From Blastococcus aggregatus (GTDB lineage: Bacteria > Actinomycetota > Actinomycetes > Mycobacteriales > Geodermatophilaceae), in NCBI RefSeq assembly GCF_900221005.1, contig NZ_OBQI01000006.1, forward strand, positions 248,001 through 312,000: a stretch of 64,000 bases of DNA. Direction: 5' to 3'. Made by a program: the position numbers and the translations under genes. Under the pieces are notes generated by a model, which was not told the DNA's origin, made no database searches, and worked only from the letters and a program-made list of their open reading frames with translations. Shown piece by piece: positions 26,716 to 35,243 of the stretch (position 1 is the stretch's first letter; each line of letters opens with the position of its first letter).

Positions 26716-28467
26716 TCAGCGCTTCCGGGTCTCGGGGAAGAGCAGGTCGACGAAGCGCTCGACGGTCGGCTGGGGCTCGTGGTTGGCGAGCCCCGGCCGC
26801 TCGTTGGCCTCGATGAACACGTAGTCCCGCCCGGTCACGTCGGGCACGAGCAGGTCGATGCCGGTGACCGGGATGTCCAGCGCCGCGGCGGCCCGGACGG
26901 CGGCAGCGGCGACCTCCGGGTGCAGCTCGGCGGTGACGTCCTCGATGGTGCCGCCGGTGTGCAGGTTCGCCGTGCGCCGCACCTGGATGCGCTCGCCGTT
27001 CGGGGGGACGTCGTCCATCCCGTAGCCGGCGTCGGCGACCACGTCGGTGGTCGTGGCGTCCAGCGGGATCCGTGACTCCCCGCCGGTGGCGCGCTCGCGC
27101 CGCCGGCTGGTGGAGCGGATCAGCTCGGTCACCGTGCTCCGCCCGTCCCCGATGACCTCGGCGGGGCGGCGGACGGCGGCCGCGACGACCGCCCGGTCAA
27201 TGACCAGCACCCGCAGGTCCTGGCCGGGCACCAGCTCCTCCACCAGGACGTCGGGGCAGAACTGCAGCGCCAGGCCGACGGCGCGCTGCAACCCGGCCTC
27301 GTCGCGCACGCCCACGGTGATGCCGCGCCCCTGCTCCCCGCGGGCCGGCTTGACCACCACCGCGCCGACCTCGGCCACCAGGGCGAGGGCCTCGTCGAGC
27401 TCGCCCTCGCAGGCCAGCGCCCCGCGGGCCACGCGGACCCCGGCGCGCTCCATGATCCGCCGGGTCACCCGCTTGTCGTCGCAGCGGCTCATCGCCACCG
27501 CGGTGGTGAACTCCGACAGCGACTCGCGGGTGACGACGGTCCGGCCGCCGACCGACAGGCGAAGCTCGCCCCACTCGGGGTCGGTGACCTCCACGCGGAT
27601 CCCCCGGCGCAGCGCCTCCTCGGCGATGAGCAGCGCGTAGGGGTTGAGGGCCTCCAGGCCGGGGGGGCGGGCGGCGAACAGGCCTGCGTTGATCGGGTTC
27701 TTCCGCTTGACGCAGACGGCCGAGACGCGGCCGAAGCCGAGCTTGCGGTACAGCCGGATCGCGCCCTCGTTGTCGTGCATGACCGAGAGGTCGAGGTAGG
27801 CGCGTCCGCGGCCGACGTAGCGCTCGGCGAGCACCCGCACCAGCGCCTCGCCGGTGCCGGGCGGGGCGTCCTGGTTGTGCACGGCCAGGCACCAGAGGCT
27901 GGTGCCGGCCTCCGGGTCGTCGAAGGCCAGCGCGTGGTCGACGCCGGTGACGGTCCCGATGATCCGGCCGGTGCGCTGGTCCTCCGCGATCAGGTAGGTG
28001 AAGCAGCGGGTGCGGTGGTTGGCCCACATGACGTCGGCTTCGCCGAGCACCATCCCGTTGAGCGCGTAGATCTCGTTGATCGCCTCCATGTCCGCGCGCG
28101 AGGTCGCGGTGCGGACGAAGACGTCGCGGATGAGCTCGGGCCGCGGGCGGTAGCGGTGGAGGTCCAGCCGGTAGGTGTAGCTCGGGTCGATGAAGAGCTC
28201 GTCGGGCGCGAGGCCGACGAGCACGTGCGGATCCCGCGGGTAGATGCAGATGTCCCGCTCGCCGCTCTCCTCCGCGCGCAGGGCGTCGACGATGCCGCGC
28301 AGGTCGGCGAAGGTCTGGCCCATGACCAGCCGGCCCCACCCCATGTCGAGGACGACGTCCTCCCGCATCCCCTGCCGCTGGTGCGCGGAGGGCTCCCGCC
28401 ACGACCGGTCGGTCATGGGCGGGGTCGCGACCGGTGTCCTGCGCCGGTGACCGGCGATCCGCGTCAT
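26716..28467 (-). CDS. N-acetylglutaminylglutamine synthetase (GNAT and ATP-grasp fusion)
   Basis: This bifunctional enzyme makes the dipeptide N-acetylglutaminylglutamine. Residues about 110-290 form a GNAT acetyltransferase (GTSLWCLAVHNQDAPPGTGE, DLSVMHDNEGAIRLYRKLGF). The C-terminal half is an ATP-grasp ligase (VVVKPARGEQGRGITVGV, GIDLLVPDV, FIEANERPGLANH). It follows the amidotransferase by eight bases. ATG at 28467 gives 583 residues; ATG at 28416 is an alternative. The gene pair is diagnostic of NAGGN osmolyte synthesis. The third gene of the usual trio, an M42-type hydrolase, is not adjacent. Confidence 0.9.
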   Translation of the reverse strand: MTRIAGHRRRTPVATPPMTDRSWREPSAHQRQGMREDVVLDMGWGRLVMGQTFADLRGIVDALRAEESGERDICIYPRDPHVLVGLAPDELFIDPSYTYRLDLHRYRPRPELIRDVFVRTATSRADMEAINEIYALNGMVLGEADVMWANHRTRCFTYLIAEDQRTGRIIGTVTGVDHALAFDDPEAGTSLWCLAVHNQDAPPGTGEALVRVLAERYVGRGRAYLDLSVMHDNEGAIRLYRKLGFGRVSAVCVKRKNPINAGLFAARPPGLEALNPYALLIAEEALRRGIRVEVTDPEWGELRLSVGGRTVVTRESLSEFTTAVAMSRCDDKRVTRRIMERAGVRVARGALACEGELDEALALVAEVGAVVVKPARGEQGRGITVGVRDEAGLQRAVGLALQFCPDVLVEELVPGQDLRVLVIDRAVVAAAVRRPAEVIGDGRSTVTELIRSTSRRRERATGGESRIPLDATTTDVVADAGYGMDDVPPNGERIQVRRTANLHTGGTIEDVTAELHPEVAAAAVRAAAALDIPVTGIDLLVPDVTGRDYVFIEANERPGLANHEPQPTVERFVDLLFPETRKR

Positions 28468-28475
28468 GGCGCCGC

Positions 28476-30260
28476 TCAGGCCACGTGGGTCTGCAGCCAC
28501 AGCTCGAGCAGGCCGAGCTGCCAGAGCTTGTTGCCGCGCAGGGGTGTGAGCTCGCCGTTCGGGTCGGCGAGCAGCTCGCGCACGTACTCGGGCCGGAACA
28601 GCCCGCGGTCCCGGGCGGCGTCGCCGGCGAGCGCGTCGCGGACCAGGCCCAGCACCTTGCCCTCGAGGTGGGTGATCGACGGCACCGGGAAGTAGCCCTT
28701 GGGCCGGTCGATGACCTCCGGCGGGATGATCCGCCGGCCGATCGCCTTGAGCACGCCCTTGCCGCCGTCGGCCAGCTTCAGCTCCGGCGGGCACATCGCC
28801 GCCAGCTCGACCAGGTCGTGGTCCAGGAAGGGCACCCGGGCCTCCAGGCCCCAGGCCATGGACATGTTGTCCACCCGCTTGACCGGGTCGTCGACCAGCA
28901 TGATCTCGCTGTCCAGGCGCAGCGCGGCGTCGACGGCGGTCTCCGCGCCGGCGGCCGCCATGTGGGCACGCACGAACGCCAGGCTCGGGTCGTCGGCGAG
29001 GGCGTACCGGTCGGCGACGACGCCGCGCATCTGCCCGTGGTCGCGGTCGAAGAACGCCTGGGCGTAGGTCTGCACCGCCGACTCGCGGCCGACCCCGGCC
29101 AGCGGCGGGTACCAGTGGTAGCCGGCGAACACCTCGTCGGCGCCCTGCCCGGACTGGACCACCTTGATGGACTGGGACACCCGCTCGCTGAGCAGGTCGA
29201 AGGCGACGACGTCGTGGCTGACCATCGGCTCGGCCATCGCCCCGATGGCGTGACCGAGCGCCCCGGCCAGCTCGTCGGAGCCGACCCGGATCCGGTGGTG
29301 ATCGGTGCCGACGTGCTCGGCGATGACGTCGGAGTAGGCGAACTCGTCGCCCTCGTGCCCGCCGACGGACTCGAAGCCGATGGAGTAGGTCGCCAGGCCG
29401 GTCTGCCCCTCCTGGGCGAGCAGGCCGACGATCAGGCTGGAGTCCAGGCCGCCCGAGAGCAGCACGCCCACGGGGATGTCGGCGACCAGCCGCCGGCGGA
29501 CGGCGACCCGCAGCGCCTCCTCGATCGCGTCCTCCCAGTCGCGCGCGGACCAGTTCGCGTGCTCGGCGCGGCGCTCGTAGGTGGCGTTCCAGTAGCGGCG
29601 CTCGGTGCTCGTGCCGTCGGCCTCGACGATCCGCAGCGTGGCCGGCGGCAGCTTGCGGACGCCGTTGAGGATCGTGCGCGGCGCCGGGACGACGGCGTGC
29701 CAGGAGAGGTAGTGGTGCAGCGCGACCGGGTCGATCGAGGTGTCGACGTCGCCGGCCTTGAGCAGGGCGGGCAGGGTCGAGGCGAACCGCAGCCGCTTGC
29801 CCGGCGTCTCGGCGAGGTAGAGCGGCTTGATGCCCAGCCGGTCCCGGGCCAGGACCACCCGGCCGGTGTCCCGCTCGTGGATGACGAAGGCGAACATCCC
29901 GTGCAGGTGCGAGACGACGTCGGGGCCCCAGTGGTGGTAGCCCTTGAGGATCACCTCGGTGTCGCTGTGCGAGAAGAAGCGGTAGCCGTGGCCCTCCAGC
30001 TCGGCGCGCAGCTCCCGGTAGTCGTAGATGCAGCCGTTGAAGACGGCGGTCAGCCCGAGCTCGTTGTCGACCATCGGCTGCGAACCGCAGGTGGAGAGGT
30101 CGATGACCGAGAGCCGGCGGTGACCGAAGGCCACCCGGCCGCTGCTCCACGACCCCTGGCCGTCCGGGCCGCGCGGGACCAGGGCCTCCACCATGCGTGC
30201 GACGGCCGTGGTGTCCGCCGTCGAACCGTCGAAGGTGATCTCTCCGCACAGGCCGCACAT
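28476..30260 (-). CDS. N-acetylglutaminylglutamine amidotransferase (asparagine-synthetase-like)
   Basis: This enzyme converts N-acetylglutaminylglutamine to its amide, an osmoprotectant. The ATG at 30260 places the nucleophile Cys at position 2 (MCGLCGEI), as required for class II glutaminase domains; the open frame upstream is not used. PRGPDGQGSW and FNGCIYDYRELR belong to the glutaminase half. The synthetase half has the PP-loop LLSGGLDSSL and SGQGADEVFAGY. It has 594 residues. A hydrolysing glutaminase supplies ammonia through an internal tunnel in this family. Confidence 0.92.
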   Translation of the reverse strand: MCGLCGEITFDGSTADTTAVARMVEALVPRGPDGQGSWSSGRVAFGHRRLSVIDLSTCGSQPMVDNELGLTAVFNGCIYDYRELRAELEGHGYRFFSHSDTEVILKGYHHWGPDVVSHLHGMFAFVIHERDTGRVVLARDRLGIKPLYLAETPGKRLRFASTLPALLKAGDVDTSIDPVALHHYLSWHAVVPAPRTILNGVRKLPPATLRIVEADGTSTERRYWNATYERRAEHANWSARDWEDAIEEALRVAVRRRLVADIPVGVLLSGGLDSSLIVGLLAQEGQTGLATYSIGFESVGGHEGDEFAYSDVIAEHVGTDHHRIRVGSDELAGALGHAIGAMAEPMVSHDVVAFDLLSERVSQSIKVVQSGQGADEVFAGYHWYPPLAGVGRESAVQTYAQAFFDRDHGQMRGVVADRYALADDPSLAFVRAHMAAAGAETAVDAALRLDSEIMLVDDPVKRVDNMSMAWGLEARVPFLDHDLVELAAMCPPELKLADGGKGVLKAIGRRIIPPEVIDRPKGYFPVPSITHLEGKVLGLVRDALAGDAARDRGLFRPEYVRELLADPNGELTPLRGNKLWQLGLLELWLQTHVA

Positions 30261-30331
30261 GCAGACCGATCTAACCCGCTGGGCGGGGTTCACGCCCTCC
30301 GGGGAGCAAGATCACATCCAGTCGTCACACG

Positions 30332-30345
30332 GTTCCACGTGGAAC
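30332..30345. other. parS-type palindrome (ParB binding site), site 1
   Basis: GTTCCACGTGGAAC is a perfect 14-base palindrome and matches the parS core used by ParB proteins (GTTTCACGTGAAAC in many bacteria, GTTCCACGTGGAAC in Pseudomonas). It lies in the gap between the NAGGN amidotransferase start and the subtilase terminator. An identical copy, with the same flanking GG before and GTG after... the core, occurs at 44860. Confidence 0.7.
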
Positions 30346-30348
30346 GTG

Positions 30349-30380
30349 CCCAGGGCAGAGACGGCCATCTCTGCCCTGGG
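30349..30380 (-). terminator. Terminator hairpin after the subtilase gene
   Basis: CCCAGGGCAGAGA pairs perfectly with TCTCTGCCCTGGG around a six-base loop, four bases past the stop codon. It immediately follows the parS palindrome. Confidence 0.7.
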
Positions 30381-30384
30381 CCGG

Positions 30385-31866
30385 TCAGCTGCCGGTGAGC
30401 TGGGCGACCGCCGCGAGGACGTCGACCAGGCCGGCGCCCTTGTCGAAGGACGTCGTGCGGCCGCCGACCGAGGCGTAGGGCGCACCGTCGGTGAACCGGT
30501 GCGCGCTGCCGACCAGCGCCGCCTCGATCTCCGCAGGCGTGGCGGCCGGGTCGGCCTGGAACAGCTGGGCCACGATGCCGGCGACGTGCGGCGCGGCCAT
30601 CGACGTCCCGCTGATGGTGTTGAAGGTGCCCACGTCGAGCAGGCCGGGGCCGTTGCGGAAGTCCAGCCCGGTGGCGCAGATCGGCAGGTACGGGCGGCAG
30701 GCCGAGGTGATCGTGTCGCCGGGCGCGGCGAGGTCCGGCCAGGTGGAGGGGTCGGCGGACGCGCCGCGGGAGGAGAACTCGCTGACGACGCCGTCCCGGG
30801 TGCCGGTCTCCAGGTCGGAGTACGAGGCGACCGAGAGGATGCCGCCGGTCGGGTCCTGGCCGGGCGGGTTGGTGACCGAGGCCGAGCCGTCGCCGCCGTC
30901 GTTGCCGGCCGCCCAGACGGTCACGACGCCCTCGGCGGCCAGGGCCCGCTGCAGCTTGACGGTGGCCGAGTTCGGGTCGAAGGCGCCGCCGCCGGTCGGG
31001 CCGTAGCTGTTGTTCGTCACCTTGATCGGCGGGCAGACGGTGGGGGAGACGCCCGCGCCGCACGGCGCCTCGTGGTTCTCCAGCACCCAGTTCAGCGCGG
31101 AGTCGGCGCCGACGATCAGCAGCACGGCACCGGTGGAGATCGACACCAGGCTCGCGCCGGGGGCCGCTCCCTGCAGCCGGCCGCCGTCGGACAGCGTCGT
31201 CGGCCGGCCGGCCACGATCCCGCTCACGTGCGTGCCGTGCCCACCCAGGGAGAGCGTGTCGGTGTCGACCACCGACGGCACCCGGACGACGCAGTCGGGC
31301 GTCGGCGTCGCCTCCACCAGGCACAAGCTCTTGAGGTTGGCGACGACGGCGCTGCGACCGTCGGCGTCGCGGAGGTACGGGTGGTTCGGGTCGACGCCGG
31401 AGTCGATCACCGCCACCGAGACGCCGCTGCCGTCGAGGGCCTCGCCGTTCGCGCCGGTCAGCGTGGCCGCGGCCTCCGCGCCCCGGGTGGCGACGTTGGA
31501 CGTCTCCTGCGCGAACTCGATGGGGCTGTTGCCCTCGAGGTAGGTCACGCCCGGCTGGGTGCGCGCGGACTCGATCTGCCCGGCGGTGCCCGAGGCGACC
31601 ACCACGCCGATCCGCTCGAACTCGGTGACGGTGCTCATCCCCGTGGCCGCGACGGCGGCGCGGGCGGCGGCGGCGTCGACGCCGTGCACCAGCACCGTGG
31701 TGCTGCCGGTCAGGCCGGCCAGCTGGGCGGCCAGGAAATCCTGCACGGGCGCGAGCGGCCCGGTCGGCGCGGCGGAGGCGGGAGCGGCAGCCAGTGCGGC
31801 GACGACGACCGCCCCGCTGACGGCGCCGAGCACGCGGCGGGGGAGACGGCGGGACGAGCGGCGCAT
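30385..31866 (-). CDS. Secreted subtilisin-like serine protease (S8)
   Basis: A 493-residue exported protease. An Arg-rich Sec signal peptide (RRVLGAVSGAVVVAALAAAPASA) is followed by an inhibitor-like propeptide and the S8 catalytic domain: Asp in VAVIDSGVDPNHP, His in GGHGTHVSGIVAG and Ser in ISGTSMAAPHVAG. The oxyanion-hole Asn lies in VWAAGNDGG. There is no C-terminal anchor. ATG at 31866 follows a GGAGGG site. It is probably not part of NAGGN metabolism although it lies next to it. Confidence 0.93.
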   Translation of the reverse strand: MRRSSRRLPRRVLGAVSGAVVVAALAAAPASAAPTGPLAPVQDFLAAQLAGLTGSTTVLVHGVDAAAARAAVAATGMSTVTEFERIGVVVASGTAGQIESARTQPGVTYLEGNSPIEFAQETSNVATRGAEAAATLTGANGEALDGSGVSVAVIDSGVDPNHPYLRDADGRSAVVANLKSLCLVEATPTPDCVVRVPSVVDTDTLSLGGHGTHVSGIVAGRPTTLSDGGRLQGAAPGASLVSISTGAVLLIVGADSALNWVLENHEAPCGAGVSPTVCPPIKVTNNSYGPTGGGAFDPNSATVKLQRALAAEGVVTVWAAGNDGGDGSASVTNPPGQDPTGGILSVASYSDLETGTRDGVVSEFSSRGASADPSTWPDLAAPGDTITSACRPYLPICATGLDFRNGPGLLDVGTFNTISGTSMAAPHVAGIVAQLFQADPAATPAEIEAALVGSAHRFTDGAPYASVGGRTTSFDKGAGLVDVLAAVAQLTGS

Positions 31867-32081
31867 GGGCCCTCCAGGGCAGGACACGACGGTGTGTGCT
31901 CTGCGACAACGACGTCCTCGCCGGAGGGTTACCCACCGGGTCCGGCGGCGCCTTCCCTCACCGCGGCGCGAGCTCCCGCACGGTGCACGCCGAGGGAGGT
32001 GGCGCCGACCCCGTACCGGCGCCCGGACGCGGCGCGAGAGGATGTCCGGGTGCTCCCCGCCGTCCGCCCCGCGCCGCAGCG

Positions 32082-32444
32082 GTGACGCCGTTCCTCGTCG
32101 TCGCGACGACGATCGTGGCGGTGCTGCTGGTCGTGGCGGGGCTGGCCTCGACGCTGGCCCGGCGGCAGATCGGGCTGGTCCACCTGGCCCTGGCCGCCGT
32201 CGTCGAGGTCCTGCTGGTGGTGCAGGCGGTGCTCGCGCTGGCCGCCATGGACGCCGACACCCCCGCCGACACCCCGTCGTTCCTCGGCTACCTGTTCGGC
32301 GTGGTGCTCATCCCGGTCGCCGGGGTGCTGTGGGCGCGCACCGAGGTGACCCGCTGGGCCGGCACGGTGCTGGCCGTCGCGGGTGCGTCGGTGGGCGTCA
32401 TGGTGTGGCGGCTGCTCGAGCTCTGGGAGGCGACCGGTGCCTGA
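32082..32444 (+). CDS. Small four-helix membrane protein
   Basis: I do not recognise the family. The 120-residue protein has about four hydrophobic helices (PFLVVATTIVAVLLVVAGLA, LVHLALAAVVEVLLVVQAV, YLFGVVLIPVAGVLWA, AGTVLAVAGASVGVMVW) joined by short charged loops. GTG at 32082 has no strong ribosome site. It overlaps the next gene, also a four-helix membrane protein, by eight bases, so the pair probably forms one complex or arose by duplication. Confidence 0.7.
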   Translation: MTPFLVVATTIVAVLLVVAGLASTLARRQIGLVHLALAAVVEVLLVVQAVLALAAMDADTPADTPSFLGYLFGVVLIPVAGVLWARTEVTRWAGTVLAVAGASVGVMVWRLLELWEATGA

Positions 32445-32871
32445 CGACCGCGCGCTGGGCGCGCCCGCCGAGGCGGGTTCCGGGTCCGGCGTCTCCCGCG
32501 TGCTGGTGGCGCTGTACGCCGTCTTCGCGCTCGCCGCGGGGGCGCGGGCCGCCGTCCAGCTGGCGACCCGTTTCGACGAGGCACCCGTGGCCTACCTGCT
32601 CTCGGCGCTCGCCGCGGTGGTCTACCTGGTGGCCACGGTGGCGTTGGCCCGCGGGGCGGCCGGGCGGCGGGTGGCCCTGGCCGCGATCAGCGTCGAGCTG
32701 GTGGGCGTCCTCGTCGTCGGCACGCTGTCGCTGGCCGACGCGGCGGCGTTCCCGGACGAGACGGTGTGGTCGGGCTACGGCCGCGGCTACCTGTACGTCC
32801 CCCTGGTGCTGCCGGTGCTCGGCCTCGCCGTCCTGCTCCGCCGGCGGACGGCGGGCGGCACGGCGCGCTGA
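32437..32871 (+). CDS. Small membrane protein paired with the preceding gene
   Basis: A 144-residue protein of unknown function with about four transmembrane segments (VLVALYAVFALAAGARAAVQ, YLLSALAAVVYLVATVAL, AAISVELVGVLVVGTLSLA, PLVLPVLGLAVLL). The GTG start lies inside the end of the upstream gene. A Trp-Ser-Gly-Tyr-Gly-Arg-Gly-Tyr loop precedes the last helix. It ends two bases before a convergent gene. Confidence 0.7.
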   Translation: MPDDRALGAPAEAGSGSGVSRVLVALYAVFALAAGARAAVQLATRFDEAPVAYLLSALAAVVYLVATVALARGAAGRRVALAAISVELVGVLVVGTLSLADAAAFPDETVWSGYGRGYLYVPLVLPVLGLAVLLRRRTAGGTAR

Positions 32872-32873
32872 GC

Positions 32874-33542
32874 TCAGAAGTCGCCGCCCCCGAAATCCCC
32901 GCCGCCCCCGAAGTCCCCACCGCCGAAGTCGCCCCCGCCCCCGAGGTCACCGGTGTCGGATCCGTCCTCGTAGCCCTGGGCGTAGGCCTCCTCGTCGCCC
33001 CCGCCGAACAGGCCCCCGTCGCCCGGGCCGCTGTCGAACAGGGCGTCCGCGACCGCGGTGCCGATGACCAGGCCGCCGATCGTGCCCAGCAGGCTGCCAC
33101 CGATCATGCTGCCCATCCCCGGCCCGCCGTACCCGCCGCCGTAGCCCTGGCGGCCGCCGTACCCGGGCTGCGCCCCGTAGCCGGGGCCGTAGCCGCCCAG
33201 GGCCCGCTCCAGCGTGCCCGGCTGGCGCATCTCCACCCGGGTGGCCACCCGGGCGAGGGTCGCGGCGTCGTCGGTGCGCGGGCGCTCGGCGGCCGGCACG
33301 GCGGCGGCGAGCTGCGCGAGCACCTGCTGCCGCTGGTCGGTGGTGAGCTGGGCGAAGGCCTCGGCGTGCGCCTGCTCGATCTGCTCCGGCGGCGCGGTGC
33401 GCAGCAGGTAGCGGTAGCGGGCCACCGCCTGCTCGTCGGGCAGCGGCTGCCCGGCCGGTTGCCGGTGGGTGCCGTAGCCCGCGTTGCCGTAGCCCGCGGG
33501 CTGTCGGGGGGTGCGGCCCAAGAGCCGGTCGAGCAGTCCCAT
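32874..33542 (-). CDS. Glycine-rich protein with repeated GGGDFGGGDF tail
   Basis: The 222-residue protein starts MGLLDRLLGR and contains a charged helical part (about 40-125: RYRYLLRTAPPEQIEQAHAE). A Gly/Tyr-rich linker, a hydrophobic glycine-zipper segment (IGGSLLGTIGGLVIGTAVAD) and an acidic Gly/Asp/Phe tail follow. Such proteins are common in actinobacteria and are annotated as hypothetical. The glycine-zipper suggests membrane association. The tail repeat encodes an aggregation- or condensate-prone composition, which is inference only. Confidence 0.75.
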   Translation of the reverse strand: MGLLDRLLGRTPRQPAGYGNAGYGTHRQPAGQPLPDEQAVARYRYLLRTAPPEQIEQAHAEAFAQLTTDQRQQVLAQLAAAVPAAERPRTDDAATLARVATRVEMRQPGTLERALGGYGPGYGAQPGYGGRQGYGGGYGGPGMGSMIGGSLLGTIGGLVIGTAVADALFDSGPGDGGLFGGGDEEAYAQGYEDGSDTGDLGGGGDFGGGDFGGGGDFGGGDF

Positions 33543-33657
33543 GGCGTTCCTCCTGCGGTGTCGCACCCCACTCTGCCGCTGTTCTGCCGACGTCGGGTGC
33601 CCGATCGCGCCGTCATCGTCCGGAATCCGCCGGCAGAGTGGCGGGCTCCGGGCGCGC

Positions 33658-34173
33658 TCAGCCCTCCGGCCGGTGCAGCAGCCCGTAGGCGCCGCGGTGG
33701 AACAGCAGCGGGCGCCGGTCGGGCGCCGCGCCCAGGTCGAGCACGCGGGCCACCACGATGGTGTGGTCACCGCCGTCGTACTCGGCCCACAGCTCGCCGT
33801 CGATCCAGGCGACGACGTCGTCGAGGACCGGCGAGCCGTGCGGGCTCGGCGTCCACGGCACCCCGTCGAACTTGTCGGCGCCGGAGCGGGCGAAGTTCTG
33901 CGAGACGTCGTCCTGACCCTCGGCCAGCACGTTGATGCAGAACCGGCCGAGGGTGCGCAGCTGCGCCCAGGTCCGCGACGAGCGGGCCGGGGCGAACGCG
34001 ACCAGCGGCGGGTCCAGCGACAGCGAGCTGAACGACTGGCAGGTGAACCCGATCGGGCCCGCGTCGGTGGCGGCGGTCAGCACGGTGACACCGGAGGCGA
34101 AGTGGCCCAGGACGTCGCGCATGACCCGCGGGTCGACGATGCGCTGCGGCTCCCCGGACAGCGCGTCGCTCAC
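33658..34173 (-). CDS. Flavin reductase (FMN-binding split-barrel)
   Basis: A 171-residue flavin reductase-like protein: FASGVTVLTAATDAG, FTCQSFSSLSLDPPLVAFAP and RFCINVLAEGQ are the usual family motifs, and the C-terminus has PLLFHRGAYGLL. These enzymes supply reduced FMN/FAD to a partner monooxygenase. Its GTG start overlaps the HMG-CoA-lyase-like stop by four bases, so it belongs to that operon. No monooxygenase partner lies nearby. Confidence 0.88.
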   Translation of the reverse strand: MSDALSGEPQRIVDPRVMRDVLGHFASGVTVLTAATDAGPIGFTCQSFSSLSLDPPLVAFAPARSSRTWAQLRTLGRFCINVLAEGQDDVSQNFARSGADKFDGVPWTPSPHGSPVLDDVVAWIDGELWAEYDGGDHTIVVARVLDLGAAPDRRPLLFHRGAYGLLHRPEG

Positions 34174-35099
34174 CGGGCATCCCGGGGAACGGAGCGCCCG
34201 CCGGCGCGGTAGAGGGAGCTGGGCAGCTCGTGGCCGACCACCCGTTCCGTCGCGGCGGCGGCGAGCAGCAGCGCGTCGAGGTCCAGGCCGGTGCGCACGC
34301 CGGACTCCTCCAGCATGTAGACCAGCTCCTCGGTGGCGATGTTGCCGCTGGCGCCCGGGGCGAAGGGGCAGCCGCCGAGGCCGCCGATCGAGGAGTCGAG
34401 CTGGGTCACCCCGGCCTGGACGGCGACCAGCGCGTTGGCCTGGCCGGTCCCGCGGGTGTCGTGGAAGTGCACGCCCAACGGCACGCCGGGGCAGGCGCGG
34501 CGGACGGCGTCGAGCATCTGCACCACGCGCAGCGGCGTCGTCGTCCCGATGGTGTCGCCCAGGCACAGCTGATCGGCGCCGGCGGTGACGGCGGCGCGGG
34601 CGACGTCGACCGTGCGGGCGATCGGCGTGCGGCCGTCGAAGGGGCAGTCCCACGCGGTGGCGATGATGACCTCCAGCGACCCTCCGGCGCCGTGGGCCAG
34701 CTCGGCGATCTCGCCGACGGCGTGGACGGCCTCCGCGGTCGAGCGGCCGGCGTTGGCGCGGCTGTGCCCGTCGGCGGCGGAGACCACGTACTCGAGGTCG
34801 GGCACCCCCGCGTCGACGGACCGGACGGCGCCGCGCGGATTGGCCACCAGGGCCGACCAGTGCACCTCCGGCCAGCGGGACAGCTCGGCGGCCAGCCGGT
34901 CGGCGTCGGCGAGGGCCGGGACCGCCTTGGGCGAGACGAACGACGTCGCCTCGATCCGGCGCACTCCGGAGGCGACGAGCGCCTCCAGCATCTCCAGTTT
35001 GGCCTCGAGCGGGACGGGCGCCTCGAGCTGCAGGCCGTCGCGCATGCCCACCTCGCGGACGTCGACCTCCGCGGGCAGGACCAGGTCGAACTCGTGCAC
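34170..35099 (-). CDS. Hydroxymethylglutaryl-CoA lyase-like enzyme
   Basis: A 309-residue TIM-barrel enzyme of the HMGL/DRE family. The catalytic start REVGMRDGLQLE, the ATSFVSPKAVPALAD motif, the metal ligands in GVHFHDTRGTGQANA and the active-site loop GGLGGCPFAPGASGN are all present. The enzyme cleaves HMG-CoA to acetoacetate and acetyl-CoA in leucine catabolism, or a related 3-hydroxy-3-methyl acid. GTG at 35099 follows AGGAGG. Confidence 0.9.
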   Translation of the reverse strand: MHEFDLVLPAEVDVREVGMRDGLQLEAPVPLEAKLEMLEALVASGVRRIEATSFVSPKAVPALADADRLAAELSRWPEVHWSALVANPRGAVRSVDAGVPDLEYVVSAADGHSRANAGRSTAEAVHAVGEIAELAHGAGGSLEVIIATAWDCPFDGRTPIARTVDVARAAVTAGADQLCLGDTIGTTTPLRVVQMLDAVRRACPGVPLGVHFHDTRGTGQANALVAVQAGVTQLDSSIGGLGGCPFAPGASGNIATEELVYMLEESGVRTGLDLDALLLAAAATERVVGHELPSSLYRAGGRSVPRDAR

Positions 35100-35243
35100 G
35101 GGTGCCTCCTGACGTAACCCTCCGTGCATCCTGCACCCGTCCGGTGTCCCCCGATGAGGCGACCCGGAACGGTTCTGTGATGCCTGGCGTCCCCTTCGTC
35201 GGTGCCGTCGCGCAAGATGAGAGTCCGGAACGGAGGTGGGGCG

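Noticed and set aside
31950..31999. Third copy of the dispersed palindromic repeat
   Set aside because: It shares the CCCTCACCG and GAGGGAGG elements but has a different loop and lacks the GATCAGGTCACCTGATC part, so I treat it only as a possible relative.
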